From an uncultured Trueperaceae bacterium (lineage in GTDB: Bacteria > Deinococcota > Deinococci > Deinococcales > Trueperaceae), in contig CALDPK010000063.1 in NCBI GenBank assembly GCA_937911855.1, forward strand, positions 1 through 17,090: a DNA stretch of 17,090 nucleotides. Direction: 5' to 3'. A model generated the notes under the pieces. The model was not told the DNA's origin and made no database searches. It saw only the letters and a list, made by a program, of their open reading frames with translations. A program made the position numbers and the translations under genes. Below, one piece after another: positions 7,451 through 14,468 of the stretch (its first letter is position 1; each line of letters begins with the position of its first letter).

Positions 7451-8341
7451 ATGGCTCACGAACAGTACAGCATCGGCGTCGACATCGGCGGCACCAAAAT
7501 CGCGGCAGGACTGTGCCGCGGTGATGTGGTGGAAAAGCACGGCGAACTGCCGACCCCCACAGACAGCCTCGACGACCTGCTGAAGGCAGTTTTCGACCTT
7601 GTGCAGCCATGGCTTTCGGTTACCGACGTCATCGGCGTGTGCACCCCGGGCTGGCACGACCCGCGCAGCGGCCGCATAAGCCTGGCAACCAACATCCCTG
7701 CACTCACCGGTGTCGATCTGGCAGCCGAGCTTGATGACCTGCTGGGCGTGCCGGTAACGGTCGGCAACGACGCCGACGCAGCTGCCGTGGCCGAGTTCCG
7801 CCTGGGCGCAGCGCGCGACTGGGACAGCGTTTTCTTCACGACCATATCAACCGGCATAGGCGGCGGGCACGTGTCTGTTGCGGGGGTGCTGCGCGGTCAC
7901 GCCGGCGCGGCCGCCGAGATCGGCCACATGATCGTCAGGCCCGGCGGCGCCCAGTGCGCCTGCGGTGCCCGGGGTTGCCTGGAGGCATACGCGTCCGGCA
8001 AATCACTGGCCCGCCGGGCCAGTGAACGCAGCCGCCGACAACTGAGCAGCGAGGAAGTACTCGAGATGTGGCGCTCCGGTGATGAAACGGCAACGGGCGT
8101 GGTCCGTGAGGCAGCGCAGACGCTGGCGACCGGCCTGGCCATCGTCACCCAGCTGCTCGACCCCGAAGGGATCGTGATCGGCGGTGGCGTGGCCATCGGC
8201 AACCCTGACTTCTGCGAGTTCGTGACCGACGAGTTCGCAGAGGTGCTGGCTGCCCGGCGGGTCCCGGAGATTCGGCCGGCAGCGCTTGGTGCTTCAGCCG
8301 GCATGCTGGGTGCTGCCCTGTTGCCGCAGGAGCTCAGATGA
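7451..8341 (+). CDS. ROK-family sugar kinase
   Basis: ROK kinases phosphorylate glucose, N-acetylglucosamine, N-acetylmannosamine or similar hexoses with ATP in the cytoplasm. The 296 residues lack an N-terminal DNA-binding domain, so this is a kinase and not a NagC/XylR-type repressor. Visible motifs are DIGGTK (11-16, phosphate binding), GNDADAAAVAE with catalytic Asp107, STGIGGG (133-139), and the EIGH sequence with His159. The zinc-binding CACGARGCLE follows (C169, C171, C176). Its last four bases overlap the next start (ATGA, 8338-8341). A tight pair with an amino-sugar kinase, close to NagZ, suggests an amino-sugar substrate, although glucokinase is an equally common role for this family. 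Confidence 0.9.
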   Translation: MAHEQYSIGVDIGGTKIAAGLCRGDVVEKHGELPTPTDSLDDLLKAVFDLVQPWLSVTDVIGVCTPGWHDPRSGRISLATNIPALTGVDLAAELDDLLGVPVTVGNDADAAAVAEFRLGAARDWDSVFFTTISTGIGGGHVSVAGVLRGHAGAAAEIGHMIVRPGGAQCACGARGCLEAYASGKSLARRASERSRRQLSSEEVLEMWRSGDETATGVVREAAQTLATGLAIVTQLLDPEGIVIGGGVAIGNPDFCEFVTDEFAEVLAARRVPEIRPAALGASAGMLGAALLPQELR

Positions 8342-9276
8342 ACCGCCAGGGACTCGGCATCGACGCCGGCGGCTCCAGCACTGGCTGGCTGCTCGTGGAC
8401 GCGAAAGGACAGGTAGTGGGCCGCGGCCGCACGGGCGGCATAACCGGGCACCTGTTCCGCGCCCCCGGCGAGCTGGGCGAGGAAGGCAGAACCAGCCTGG
8501 AGCGCCTGCGCGGCCTGCTTGCCGAAGCCCGACAGGCGGGGCGGCCCAGCGGCGTGGTCATGGGAGCTGCCGGCCTGAGCAGCGGCTCCGAGGCCGCCAA
8601 CATGCTGGAAACAACCGTCTGTGAGGTGCTGAACCTGCCGCGCGACGCCGTGTTCGTCGACAACGACATGACCATCGCCTACCGCAGCGCCTTCGAGCCA
8701 GGCGAAGGCGTGCTGGTGTATGGCGGCACGGGCAGCATCGCCTTCCACGTCCCCCGCTCCGGACTGCCGCTGCGGGTAGGTGGTTACGGTTACCTGATCG
8801 ATGACGCCGGCGGCGGTTACTGGATCGGTCAGCAGGGACTGCGCACGGTGCTGCGCTGGCAGGATGAACTGGGCATGCCGTCGGCACGGCCGCTGGCTCG
8901 CGAGATTTACCTGCAGATGGGTGTCAGCGACTGGCCCGGCATTCGCGAGCACATCTACTCCGGCGGCCGCAGCCGCGTGGCTGCACTCGCGCCCGCTGTC
9001 GCGCGGGCAGCAGCTGCTGGCGACGAGGTCGCAGCGGAGATCCTGCAGCAGGCAGGCGGCGAGCTAGCCAGGCTGGTCCGCTCGGTGCTGGGCAGGCTGG
9101 GTCAGATCCTGCCGGTCACGCTGCTGGGCGGAGTGACGAACATGGGACCGCAGCTGCTGGACGCACTGCGCGAGGGTTTGCCGCAAGGCACGCAGCTGAC
9201 GACCAGCCCCGAGGACCCGGTGGAAGCAGCCGCGCGGCTGGCGGTCAGGATCAGGTCAGCGGACCCAGGTAACTGA
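8338..9276 (+). CDS. BadF/BadG/BcrA/BcrD-family kinase, probable amino-sugar kinase
   Basis: This protein belongs to the actin-like ATPase family that includes N-acetylglucosamine kinase (NAGK) and clostridial MurK, which phosphorylates MurNAc and GlcNAc. The 312 residues show the phosphate-1 motif GIDAGGSSTGWLL (7-19), VDND (107-110) with the likely catalytic Asp, GGTGSIA (129-135), and DDAGGGYWIGQQGLR (155-169), the family's dimer/sugar region. The adenosine motif LLGGVTN lies at 262-268. There is no iron-sulfur cluster signature of the benzoyl-CoA reductase activators, so a sugar kinase role is favoured. It overlaps the ROK gene by 4 nt. Its 3' end overlaps the convergent acetyltransferase gene by 26 nt. 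Confidence 0.85.
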   Translation: MNRQGLGIDAGGSSTGWLLVDAKGQVVGRGRTGGITGHLFRAPGELGEEGRTSLERLRGLLAEARQAGRPSGVVMGAAGLSSGSEAANMLETTVCEVLNLPRDAVFVDNDMTIAYRSAFEPGEGVLVYGGTGSIAFHVPRSGLPLRVGGYGYLIDDAGGGYWIGQQGLRTVLRWQDELGMPSARPLAREIYLQMGVSDWPGIREHIYSGGRSRVAALAPAVARAAAAGDEVAAEILQQAGGELARLVRSVLGRLGQILPVTLLGGVTNMGPQLLDALREGLPQGTQLTTSPEDPVEAAARLAVRIRSADPGN

Positions 9277-9754
9277 CCTCGTTCAGGCTGGCGCCAGACC
9301 ATTCGCTGGTCTTCGAGCCGCCATCAAGCCGCAGGCCGGTCCGTTCGTAAAAACTGCGCGCCAGCACGTTGGTGTCGAGAACCCATACCTTCACGGTGGT
9401 GAAACCCTGGCTGACAAGCCATTCGCGCGCCTCGCGCCACAGTTCGGCGCCCATGCCCGTGCCCTGCACTTCCCTGTTCAGGTACAGGGCGTACACCTCG
9501 CCGTGGCCGTCGCCCTCGCGGCTGGGGCCGCAGCTGATGAACCCTTTCACCTCGCCCGCTGCTTCGCCTACGAAGACGGCAGTGCCTGGTGACTGCACCT
9601 GACGCAGCCACTGCTGGGTGCGGTCAGCGGCACTCAGCCCGTCAAGCAGCTTGCGCGGCATGAGGCCGTCGTACGCCCAGCGCCAGCTTTCGACGTGCAC
9701 GTTCGCTATTGCTTCCGCATCGGCGGGTTTCGCCGCACGGATGATTCTGTTCAT
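9251..9754 (-). CDS. GNAT-family N-acetyltransferase
   Basis: GNAT enzymes move an acetyl group from acetyl-CoA to an amine on a small molecule or protein. The 167 residues cover one full domain. It runs from the N-terminal IIRAAKPADAEAIANVHVESW, typical of the RimI-like group (first 20 residues suffice), through motif A VYALYLNREVQGTGMG with the CoA pyrophosphate loop QGTGMG (97-102). Motif B is VLDTNVLARSFYERTGLR (126-143, N129 and Y136). The substrate cannot be told from sequence. It starts 21 nt after the nagZ stop and is the last gene of the minus-strand operon, but it may also be transcribed from the TACAAT element just upstream. Its last 26 nt overlap the convergent kinase gene. Confidence 0.9.
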   Translation of the reverse strand: MNRIIRAAKPADAEAIANVHVESWRWAYDGLMPRKLLDGLSAADRTQQWLRQVQSPGTAVFVGEAAGEVKGFISCGPSREGDGHGEVYALYLNREVQGTGMGAELWREAREWLVSQGFTTVKVWVLDTNVLARSFYERTGLRLDGGSKTSEWSGASLNEVSYLGPLT

Positions 9755-9765
9755 ACTTGATTGTA
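9755..9765 (-). promoter_or_regulatory. Candidate leaderless promoter for the GNAT gene
   Basis: On the minus strand TACAAT (9765-9760) ends 5 nt before ATG 9754, with no Shine-Dalgarno sequence between. This is the layout of leaderless starts in Deinococcota. No -35 box lies at the right distance. It would let the gene be expressed apart from nagZ. Confidence 0.35.
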
Positions 9766-9775
9766 GTGCAAGCCT

Positions 9776-11269
9776 TCAGGTGGGGAGCACGCCCGTGACC
9801 GGTGTACCCCGGAGCGCGTCCGTCATTGCTTTCAGCTGGGCGGTCCGATAACCGAACGAGGCGAGCGCCGGTTGCGGCAGGTCCAGCGCGTTATACGGGT
9901 TGAGCAGTGACAGGTGCAGGAAGCGGCCCTGGTGCCTGTCGGCCAGTTCGCGGACGAGCGCGACCTCCGGTTCCGTCACACGCAGAGAACTGGCGAAGAC
10001 GGCGAGGCCGCCGTGTGGAACCTGAGCCAGTGTGTCGTTCACATCGAGTCCGTCCAGTTCGTACACCACGTGCCTGACGGTGAATCCGCCCTGGCGCAGC
10101 TGTTCGACCAGGTCGTCGCCGGGGTTCATGTACGTCTGGGCAGCCGACTGCACCTGACTGCCGCTGCGGTTCAGGACGGTCAGCGGCACGCCGGAATCCA
10201 GTGGCGGCAGCTGCCCGAGCAGTACCAGCGAGCGGCGTGCGGCCTCAGCAAGCAGCTCACGGTCGCCTTCGCGCCACACGGCCTCCGGGGCAGGGGCGCC
10301 TGCCGGGAAGCGCCCCGCCAGGTGCTTCAGGCGGCGTTCGGCTCCGCTGATGAGCTCAGCGTCCAGACGGCCGGACCTGAGTGCCGCGTCGACCCCGTCC
10401 GCGATCTTGAGGTGATGGCTGACCGGGCCGATGTTGAGCGGGCCGTCCGCGCCCGCCTGCAGGGCCAGCAGGTTCGCTTCTGTGGGCGTGAAGCTGTCGG
10501 CGATGGCCAGCATGTCCAGCGCGTCGGTGAACACCACCCCGTCGAACGCCAGGTCCTCCCGCAGCAGCCGGGGCAGGACCACCGGCGAGAGCGTCGCAGG
10601 CAGGTTCGGATCAAGCTGCGTGAACACGATGTGCGCCGTCATGACGGCAGCGACCCCGGCGGCTACCGCCGCGCGGAAGGGTGGCAGCTCGAGCCGCTCC
10701 AAGTCGGCCAGGCTGCGCTCCAGGGTCGGCAAGGTCAGGTGCGAATCCACTGACGTGTCGCCGTGGCCCGGGAAGTGCTTCACCGTAGCGGCCACGCCTG
10801 CTTCCTGCAGTCCCCGGACGAAGGCAACGACCTGCTCGCTGACGGCAACGGGATCCGCGCCGAAAGACCGTTCTGCGATGACCGGGTTCAAAGGGTTGAC
10901 GTTGACGTCTGCCACGGGAGCGAAGTTCACGTTGATGCCCAGTTTCAGCAGCGCCTGGCCCGTGGCGGCAGCGACCTGCATGGTGAGCTCCGGATCGGCA
11001 GCCGCGCCCAGCGCCATGGCTGAGGGCGGGAAAGGCACGTCCAGCACGCGCAGCACCCGGCCGCCCTCCTGGTCGACAGCCACGATGAAATCCTCGCCAG
11101 CCAGCGAGCGGACTTCAGCAAGGTAATCGGCCAGCTGGAAGCGATCGGCCACATTGCGGGCGAACAGCGTCAGGCCCGCGAAACGGCGGCTGGCAAGCAA
11201 TTCACGCTCGTCCGGGGTCAGGCTGGTTGAGGAAAGGTCCAGGAACAGGACCCGGGCTGTGTCTTTCAC
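9776..11269 (-). CDS. nagZ: Family GH3 beta-N-acetylhexosaminidase (NagZ)
   Basis: NagZ cleaves GlcNAc from GlcNAc-anhydroMurNAc or GlcNAc-MurNAc peptides during cell-wall recycling. Domain 1 is a TIM barrel (about 1-330) with VDQEGGRV (65-72) and the NagZ-specific loop KHFPGHGDTSVDSH (164-177, catalytic His177). The nucleophile is Asp249 in FTDALDM. A second alpha/beta domain (about 345-497) makes it the longer two-domain type known from Bacillus YbbD, in contrast to the ~340-residue enterobacterial form. There is no signal peptide, so it should act in the cytoplasm on imported fragments. The ATG overlaps the murB stop (ATGA, 11266-11269). Confidence 0.93.
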   Translation of the reverse strand: MKDTARVLFLDLSSTSLTPDERELLASRRFAGLTLFARNVADRFQLADYLAEVRSLAGEDFIVAVDQEGGRVLRVLDVPFPPSAMALGAAADPELTMQVAAATGQALLKLGINVNFAPVADVNVNPLNPVIAERSFGADPVAVSEQVVAFVRGLQEAGVAATVKHFPGHGDTSVDSHLTLPTLERSLADLERLELPPFRAAVAAGVAAVMTAHIVFTQLDPNLPATLSPVVLPRLLREDLAFDGVVFTDALDMLAIADSFTPTEANLLALQAGADGPLNIGPVSHHLKIADGVDAALRSGRLDAELISGAERRLKHLAGRFPAGAPAPEAVWREGDRELLAEAARRSLVLLGQLPPLDSGVPLTVLNRSGSQVQSAAQTYMNPGDDLVEQLRQGGFTVRHVVYELDGLDVNDTLAQVPHGGLAVFASSLRVTEPEVALVRELADRHQGRFLHLSLLNPYNALDLPQPALASFGYRTAQLKAMTDALRGTPVTGVLPT

Positions 11270-12333
11270 GCCACAGGGGCGTGGTCGGGCAGCTGAAGCC
11301 CGATGAGCCGGGGTTCAGGCACCAGGGTCACGCCGAACGCCTGGTGGACTCCGCTGCGTATTTCGCTGGCCAGCTGCAGTACCTGCGCGGCCGTGGCGCC
11401 ACCGCGGTTGGTGATGGCCAGGGTGTGCTTGCCTGACAGCGCAACGTTCTTGCTCTTGCCGCTGTAACCCCGACTGAAGCCGGCCTGTTCGATGAGCCAG
11501 GCGGCACTCAGTTTGACGCGCCCGTCGGGCATCGGCCAGCGCGGGGCTTCGGGTGGCAGGCCGTCCGCGACCGTTTCTGCAACCATGGGGTTCAGGAAGA
11601 ACGAGCCGGCGCTGCGCGTGTCAGGGTCGCTGTCGTCCAGCACCATGCCCTTGCTGCGCCTGAGCTGCAGCACGGCTTCGCGCACCTCGGTTGCCGGCGC
11701 GTTCTGGCCGATCTCGACGCCCAGCGTTCTGGCGAGTTCCTGGTAACGGACCTTGCGGGACATCTCCGAGCGGGCGAGTTTCAGCTGAACTGACAGGATC
11801 ACGTAGCGTTCGTTGCCTTTGAAGATGCTGTCGCGGTAAGCGAAGCGGCAGTCGTCGACCCCGAACTGGCGGGTGCGGCGCAGTTCACGGTCGTAAACGT
11901 TGACGCCGCGGATGACTTCGGCGACTTCCATGCCGTAGGCGCCGATGTTCTGCATGGGAGCGGCCCCTAAGCTGCCGGGGATGCCCGAGAGTGCTTCCAG
12001 GCCGCTCAGGCCGTCTGCAAGCGTTTTCTGAACGAGTTCATCCCAGTTGAAACCGGCACCATAATCGAGCAGAAGGCTGCCGTCAGGCAGTTCCGCTTCG
12101 GTGCCGTCAGCGAAGTCGGGTTTGACGACCAGGCCGTCGAAACCGTCGTCACTTATGAGCACGTTGGAGCCGCCGGCCAGCACCAGCACCGGGGTGCCTT
12201 CAGTGTCTGCAGCGGCAACAAGGCCGATCAGTTCTGCCGTGCTCCGGGCCTTGACCAGCCGGGCAGCGGGGCCACCGACGCCCAGTGTGGTGTGGGCTGC
12301 CAGAGGTACGTTACGGTCAGTAGCGCGTTTCAT
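11266..12333 (-). CDS. murB: UDP-N-acetylenolpyruvoylglucosamine reductase
   Basis: MurB uses NADPH and FAD to reduce UDP-GlcNAc-enolpyruvate to UDP-MurNAc, the second committed step of peptidoglycan precursor synthesis in the cytoplasm. The 355 residues match the longer type I (E. coli-like) form. FAD-binding segments are AGGSNVLISDDGFDGLVV (53-70) and GIPGSLGAAPMQNIGAYG (117-134). Catalytic residues are visible: R167 in FAYRDS, the proton-donor Ser244 in SAGSFFLNP, and Glu340 in VPEPRLIG. It overlaps oppC by 4 nt upstream (ATGA, 12330-12333) and nagZ by 4 nt downstream, so it is embedded in a transport and salvage operon instead of a mur/dcw cluster. Confidence 0.95.
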   Translation of the reverse strand: MKRATDRNVPLAAHTTLGVGGPAARLVKARSTAELIGLVAAADTEGTPVLVLAGGSNVLISDDGFDGLVVKPDFADGTEAELPDGSLLLDYGAGFNWDELVQKTLADGLSGLEALSGIPGSLGAAPMQNIGAYGMEVAEVIRGVNVYDRELRRTRQFGVDDCRFAYRDSIFKGNERYVILSVQLKLARSEMSRKVRYQELARTLGVEIGQNAPATEVREAVLQLRRSKGMVLDDSDPDTRSAGSFFLNPMVAETVADGLPPEAPRWPMPDGRVKLSAAWLIEQAGFSRGYSGKSKNVALSGKHTLAITNRGGATAAQVLQLASEIRSGVHQAFGVTLVPEPRLIGLQLPDHAPVA

Positions 12334-13433
12334 TTTGTCTGCACATCGAATGCATCACGCAGTGCGTCCCCAACGAAATTGAATGCCAATACCGATAATA
12401 CTATCAGGGCGCCGGGCGAAAGTAACCAGGGGTAAAGCCGCAGCGCCTCGAAATTCTGGGCGTCGCTGAGCAGAAGGCCCCACGAGGTCATCGGTTCTTT
12501 CACTCCCAGACCCAGGAACGACAGGGCGCTCTCACCCAGGATGTAGCCGGGCAGCGCGAGGCTCGCGGCGATGATCAGGTAGGAAGTTATGTTCGGCAGC
12601 AGGTGGCGCGTGATGATGCGGACGTCGCGCACGCCGATCGATTTGGCTGCACTCACGTACTCGGCTTCCTTGAGGGCCAGCACCTGTCCGCGGATCACCC
12701 GGGCCAGCCCGGCCCAGCCGATCACAGCCAGCACGCCGACGATACCCAGATAAACCCACGACGACGGCCACGAGGCGGGGATGACCGCGGCCAGCGCCAG
12801 CAGTATCGGCAGGCGCGGGAACGACAGCAGCACCTCGATGATCCGCTGGAGCAGGTTGTCGATCCAGCCGCCGTAATAACCGCTGATGCCGCCGACCATG
12901 ATGCCGATACCGAAGCTGATGATTATGCCGATTATGCCCACGGTCAGCGATACCTGCGAGCCCAGCACGACCCGTGAGAGCAGGTCACGCCCGAACCGGT
13001 CGGTGCCCAGCAGGTAGGCGCGCTGGCCTTCCACGCCGAACAGGTGCAGGTCAGTGCGGATGCCAAGGAACCGGTACGGGTCCCCGCGCACGAAGAACTG
13101 GAGGGGCTGCGGTTCGCTTGTGTCTTCCTGGAAGATGCGCCGGAACGTGACCGGGTCGCGCTCCTGCACCATCGGGTATACGAACGGACGCGTCAGCCGG
13201 CCCTCGTGCACGATGCGTACCTGCTGGGGCGGCTGGTAGGCGCGTCCGGAATCCTGGCGGGTGATGTTGTAGGGCGACAGGAACGGCGCCAGCAGCGTCA
13301 TCAGGTACAGCACGACCAGGATGACGGCGCCGGCAACGCCCACCCGGGACTTGCGGAAACGGCGCCAGGCCAGCTGGCCGGCCGAGTGGCCGCGGCGTGC
13401 TGCGGGCATGCGCAGCGTCGTGTCGTCAGCCAT
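12330..13433 (-). CDS. oppC: Family-5 ABC permease, OppC/DppC type
   Basis: This is one of two membrane subunits of a peptide/nickel/oligosaccharide-class ABC importer. The 367 residues include the N-terminal helix (about 31-52) and the signature LLGTDRFGRDLLSR (141-154). Five further membrane segments follow. The EAA loop that contacts the ATPase is EYVSAAKSIGVRD with RHLLPN (about 258-281). About 90 residues between the first helix and the signature form an unusually long external insert (53-140), which makes the protein longer than the ~300 residues usual for OppC. It overlaps oppB by 8 nt (13426-13433) and murB by 4 nt. The cargo is not determined by sequence. Confidence 0.92.
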   Translation of the reverse strand: MADDTTLRMPAARRGHSAGQLAWRRFRKSRVGVAGAVILVVLYLMTLLAPFLSPYNITRQDSGRAYQPPQQVRIVHEGRLTRPFVYPMVQERDPVTFRRIFQEDTSEPQPLQFFVRGDPYRFLGIRTDLHLFGVEGQRAYLLGTDRFGRDLLSRVVLGSQVSLTVGIIGIIISFGIGIMVGGISGYYGGWIDNLLQRIIEVLLSFPRLPILLALAAVIPASWPSSWVYLGIVGVLAVIGWAGLARVIRGQVLALKEAEYVSAAKSIGVRDVRIITRHLLPNITSYLIIAASLALPGYILGESALSFLGLGVKEPMTSWGLLLSDAQNFEALRLYPWLLSPGALIVLSVLAFNFVGDALRDAFDVQTK

Positions 13434-14397
13434 AGCGGATCCTCGGGTCGACCCAGGCCAGGGCCACGTCGGCCAGCAGGTTGCCGATCATGAGCAGCAC
13501 GCTGGAGAACAGCAGGAGCGCCATGGCCACGTACTGGTCCTTGTTGAGCAGTGAATCGTATAGCAGCGGCCCGATGGTCGGCAGGTTCAGCACGATGCTG
13601 GCGATGATGGTGCCGTTGATGAGTTCCGGCAGGCTGAGCCCGGCGAGCGACACCAGCGGGTTGATGGCGTTGCGGACTGCGTGGCGGTTGATGACCCGCC
13701 GTTCGCTCAAGCCCTTGCTGCGGGCGGTGCGCACGTAATCGGCGTTCAGCACGTCAAGCAGGTTGGCGCGCATCTGCCGCATCACGGTGGCGATGCTGTT
13801 CGTGCCGATGGCGATTATCGGGATCCACAGGTGACCGAGCAGGTCGACGAACTTGGCCCACGTCCACGGCTGACCGATGAACTGCGGGCTGAACAGACCG
13901 CCCACCTGGGTGCCGCCATTTGCCAGTACCAGTGCCACCAGCAGCAGCGCGATGAGGAAGTCGGGCACGGCCAGGCCGATGTAGCCGATGAAACTGGCGA
14001 TGAAATCGGTGAAGCCGTTGCGTTTGAGTGCCGTGATTATCCCCAAGGGGATGGCCACGAGCCAGGCGAACAGCATCGTGAGGCCGGCGACCACCACCGT
14101 CCAGGTGAGCAGTTCGCCGATGACGGACGACACGGGGCGCATTCCTGCGAACGAGTGCCCGAAATCGCCTTCGAACACGATGCCGCGCACCCAGTACAGG
14201 TACTGCTGCCAGGCGGGCCGGTCCAGGCCCATGTCTGCGGTGATGCGCGCGATGGTCTGCGGGCTCACGCGCGGGTCTTCCAGGTAGCGGTTCAGGAAGC
14301 TGCCGGGCTGGATCGTAATGACCGTGAAACAGAGTATCGACACCAGGATCAGTGTCGGGATCATGCCGGCCAGCCGGCGAATAAGATAGGAGAGCAT
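13426..14397 (-). CDS. oppB: Family-5 ABC permease, OppB/DppB type
   Basis: This is the second membrane subunit of the importer. ATG 14397 (MLSYLIRRLAGMIPTLILV) is chosen because OppB proteins begin this way; the frame stays open to 14433, but the extra codons lie in the intergenic stem-loop. It has 323 residues and six membrane segments. The external loop has GLDRPAWQQYLYW (58-70) and GDFGHSF (77-83). The EAA loop is DYVRTARSKGLSERRV with HAVRNAINP (about 219-247). Only a weak Shine-Dalgarno sequence (GGAAA) precedes it. The strong hairpin between oppA and oppB probably lowers its expression relative to oppA. No OppD or OppF ATPase gene is in the operon. Confidence 0.93.
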   Translation of the reverse strand: MLSYLIRRLAGMIPTLILVSILCFTVITIQPGSFLNRYLEDPRVSPQTIARITADMGLDRPAWQQYLYWVRGIVFEGDFGHSFAGMRPVSSVIGELLTWTVVVAGLTMLFAWLVAIPLGIITALKRNGFTDFIASFIGYIGLAVPDFLIALLLVALVLANGGTQVGGLFSPQFIGQPWTWAKFVDLLGHLWIPIIAIGTNSIATVMRQMRANLLDVLNADYVRTARSKGLSERRVINRHAVRNAINPLVSLAGLSLPELINGTIIASIVLNLPTIGPLLYDSLLNKDQYVAMALLLFSSVLLMIGNLLADVALAWVDPRIRYG

Positions 14398-14417
14398 CAG
14401 ATAGTTTTCCAGTGGTC

Positions 14418-14451
14418 GCCGGGGAGCCCGCATTGACGCGGGCTCCCCGGC
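14418..14451 (-). promoter_or_regulatory. Strong stem-loop between oppA and oppB
   Basis: A perfect 14-bp inverted repeat (14418-14431 with 14438-14451, 6-nt loop) fills the 71-nt gap between oppA and oppB. Almost every pair is G-C. There is no T-run after it, so it is not a classic intrinsic terminator. Such intercistronic hairpins usually protect the 3' end of the binding-protein message and give more binding protein than permease. Partial termination is the alternative. Confidence 0.7.
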
Positions 14452-14468
14452 AAGTTAACGCCGCTGCT

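Noticed and set aside
14418..14451. Intrinsic terminator after oppA
   Set aside because: The stem is strong, but no T-run follows, and the genes continue as a tightly packed operon.
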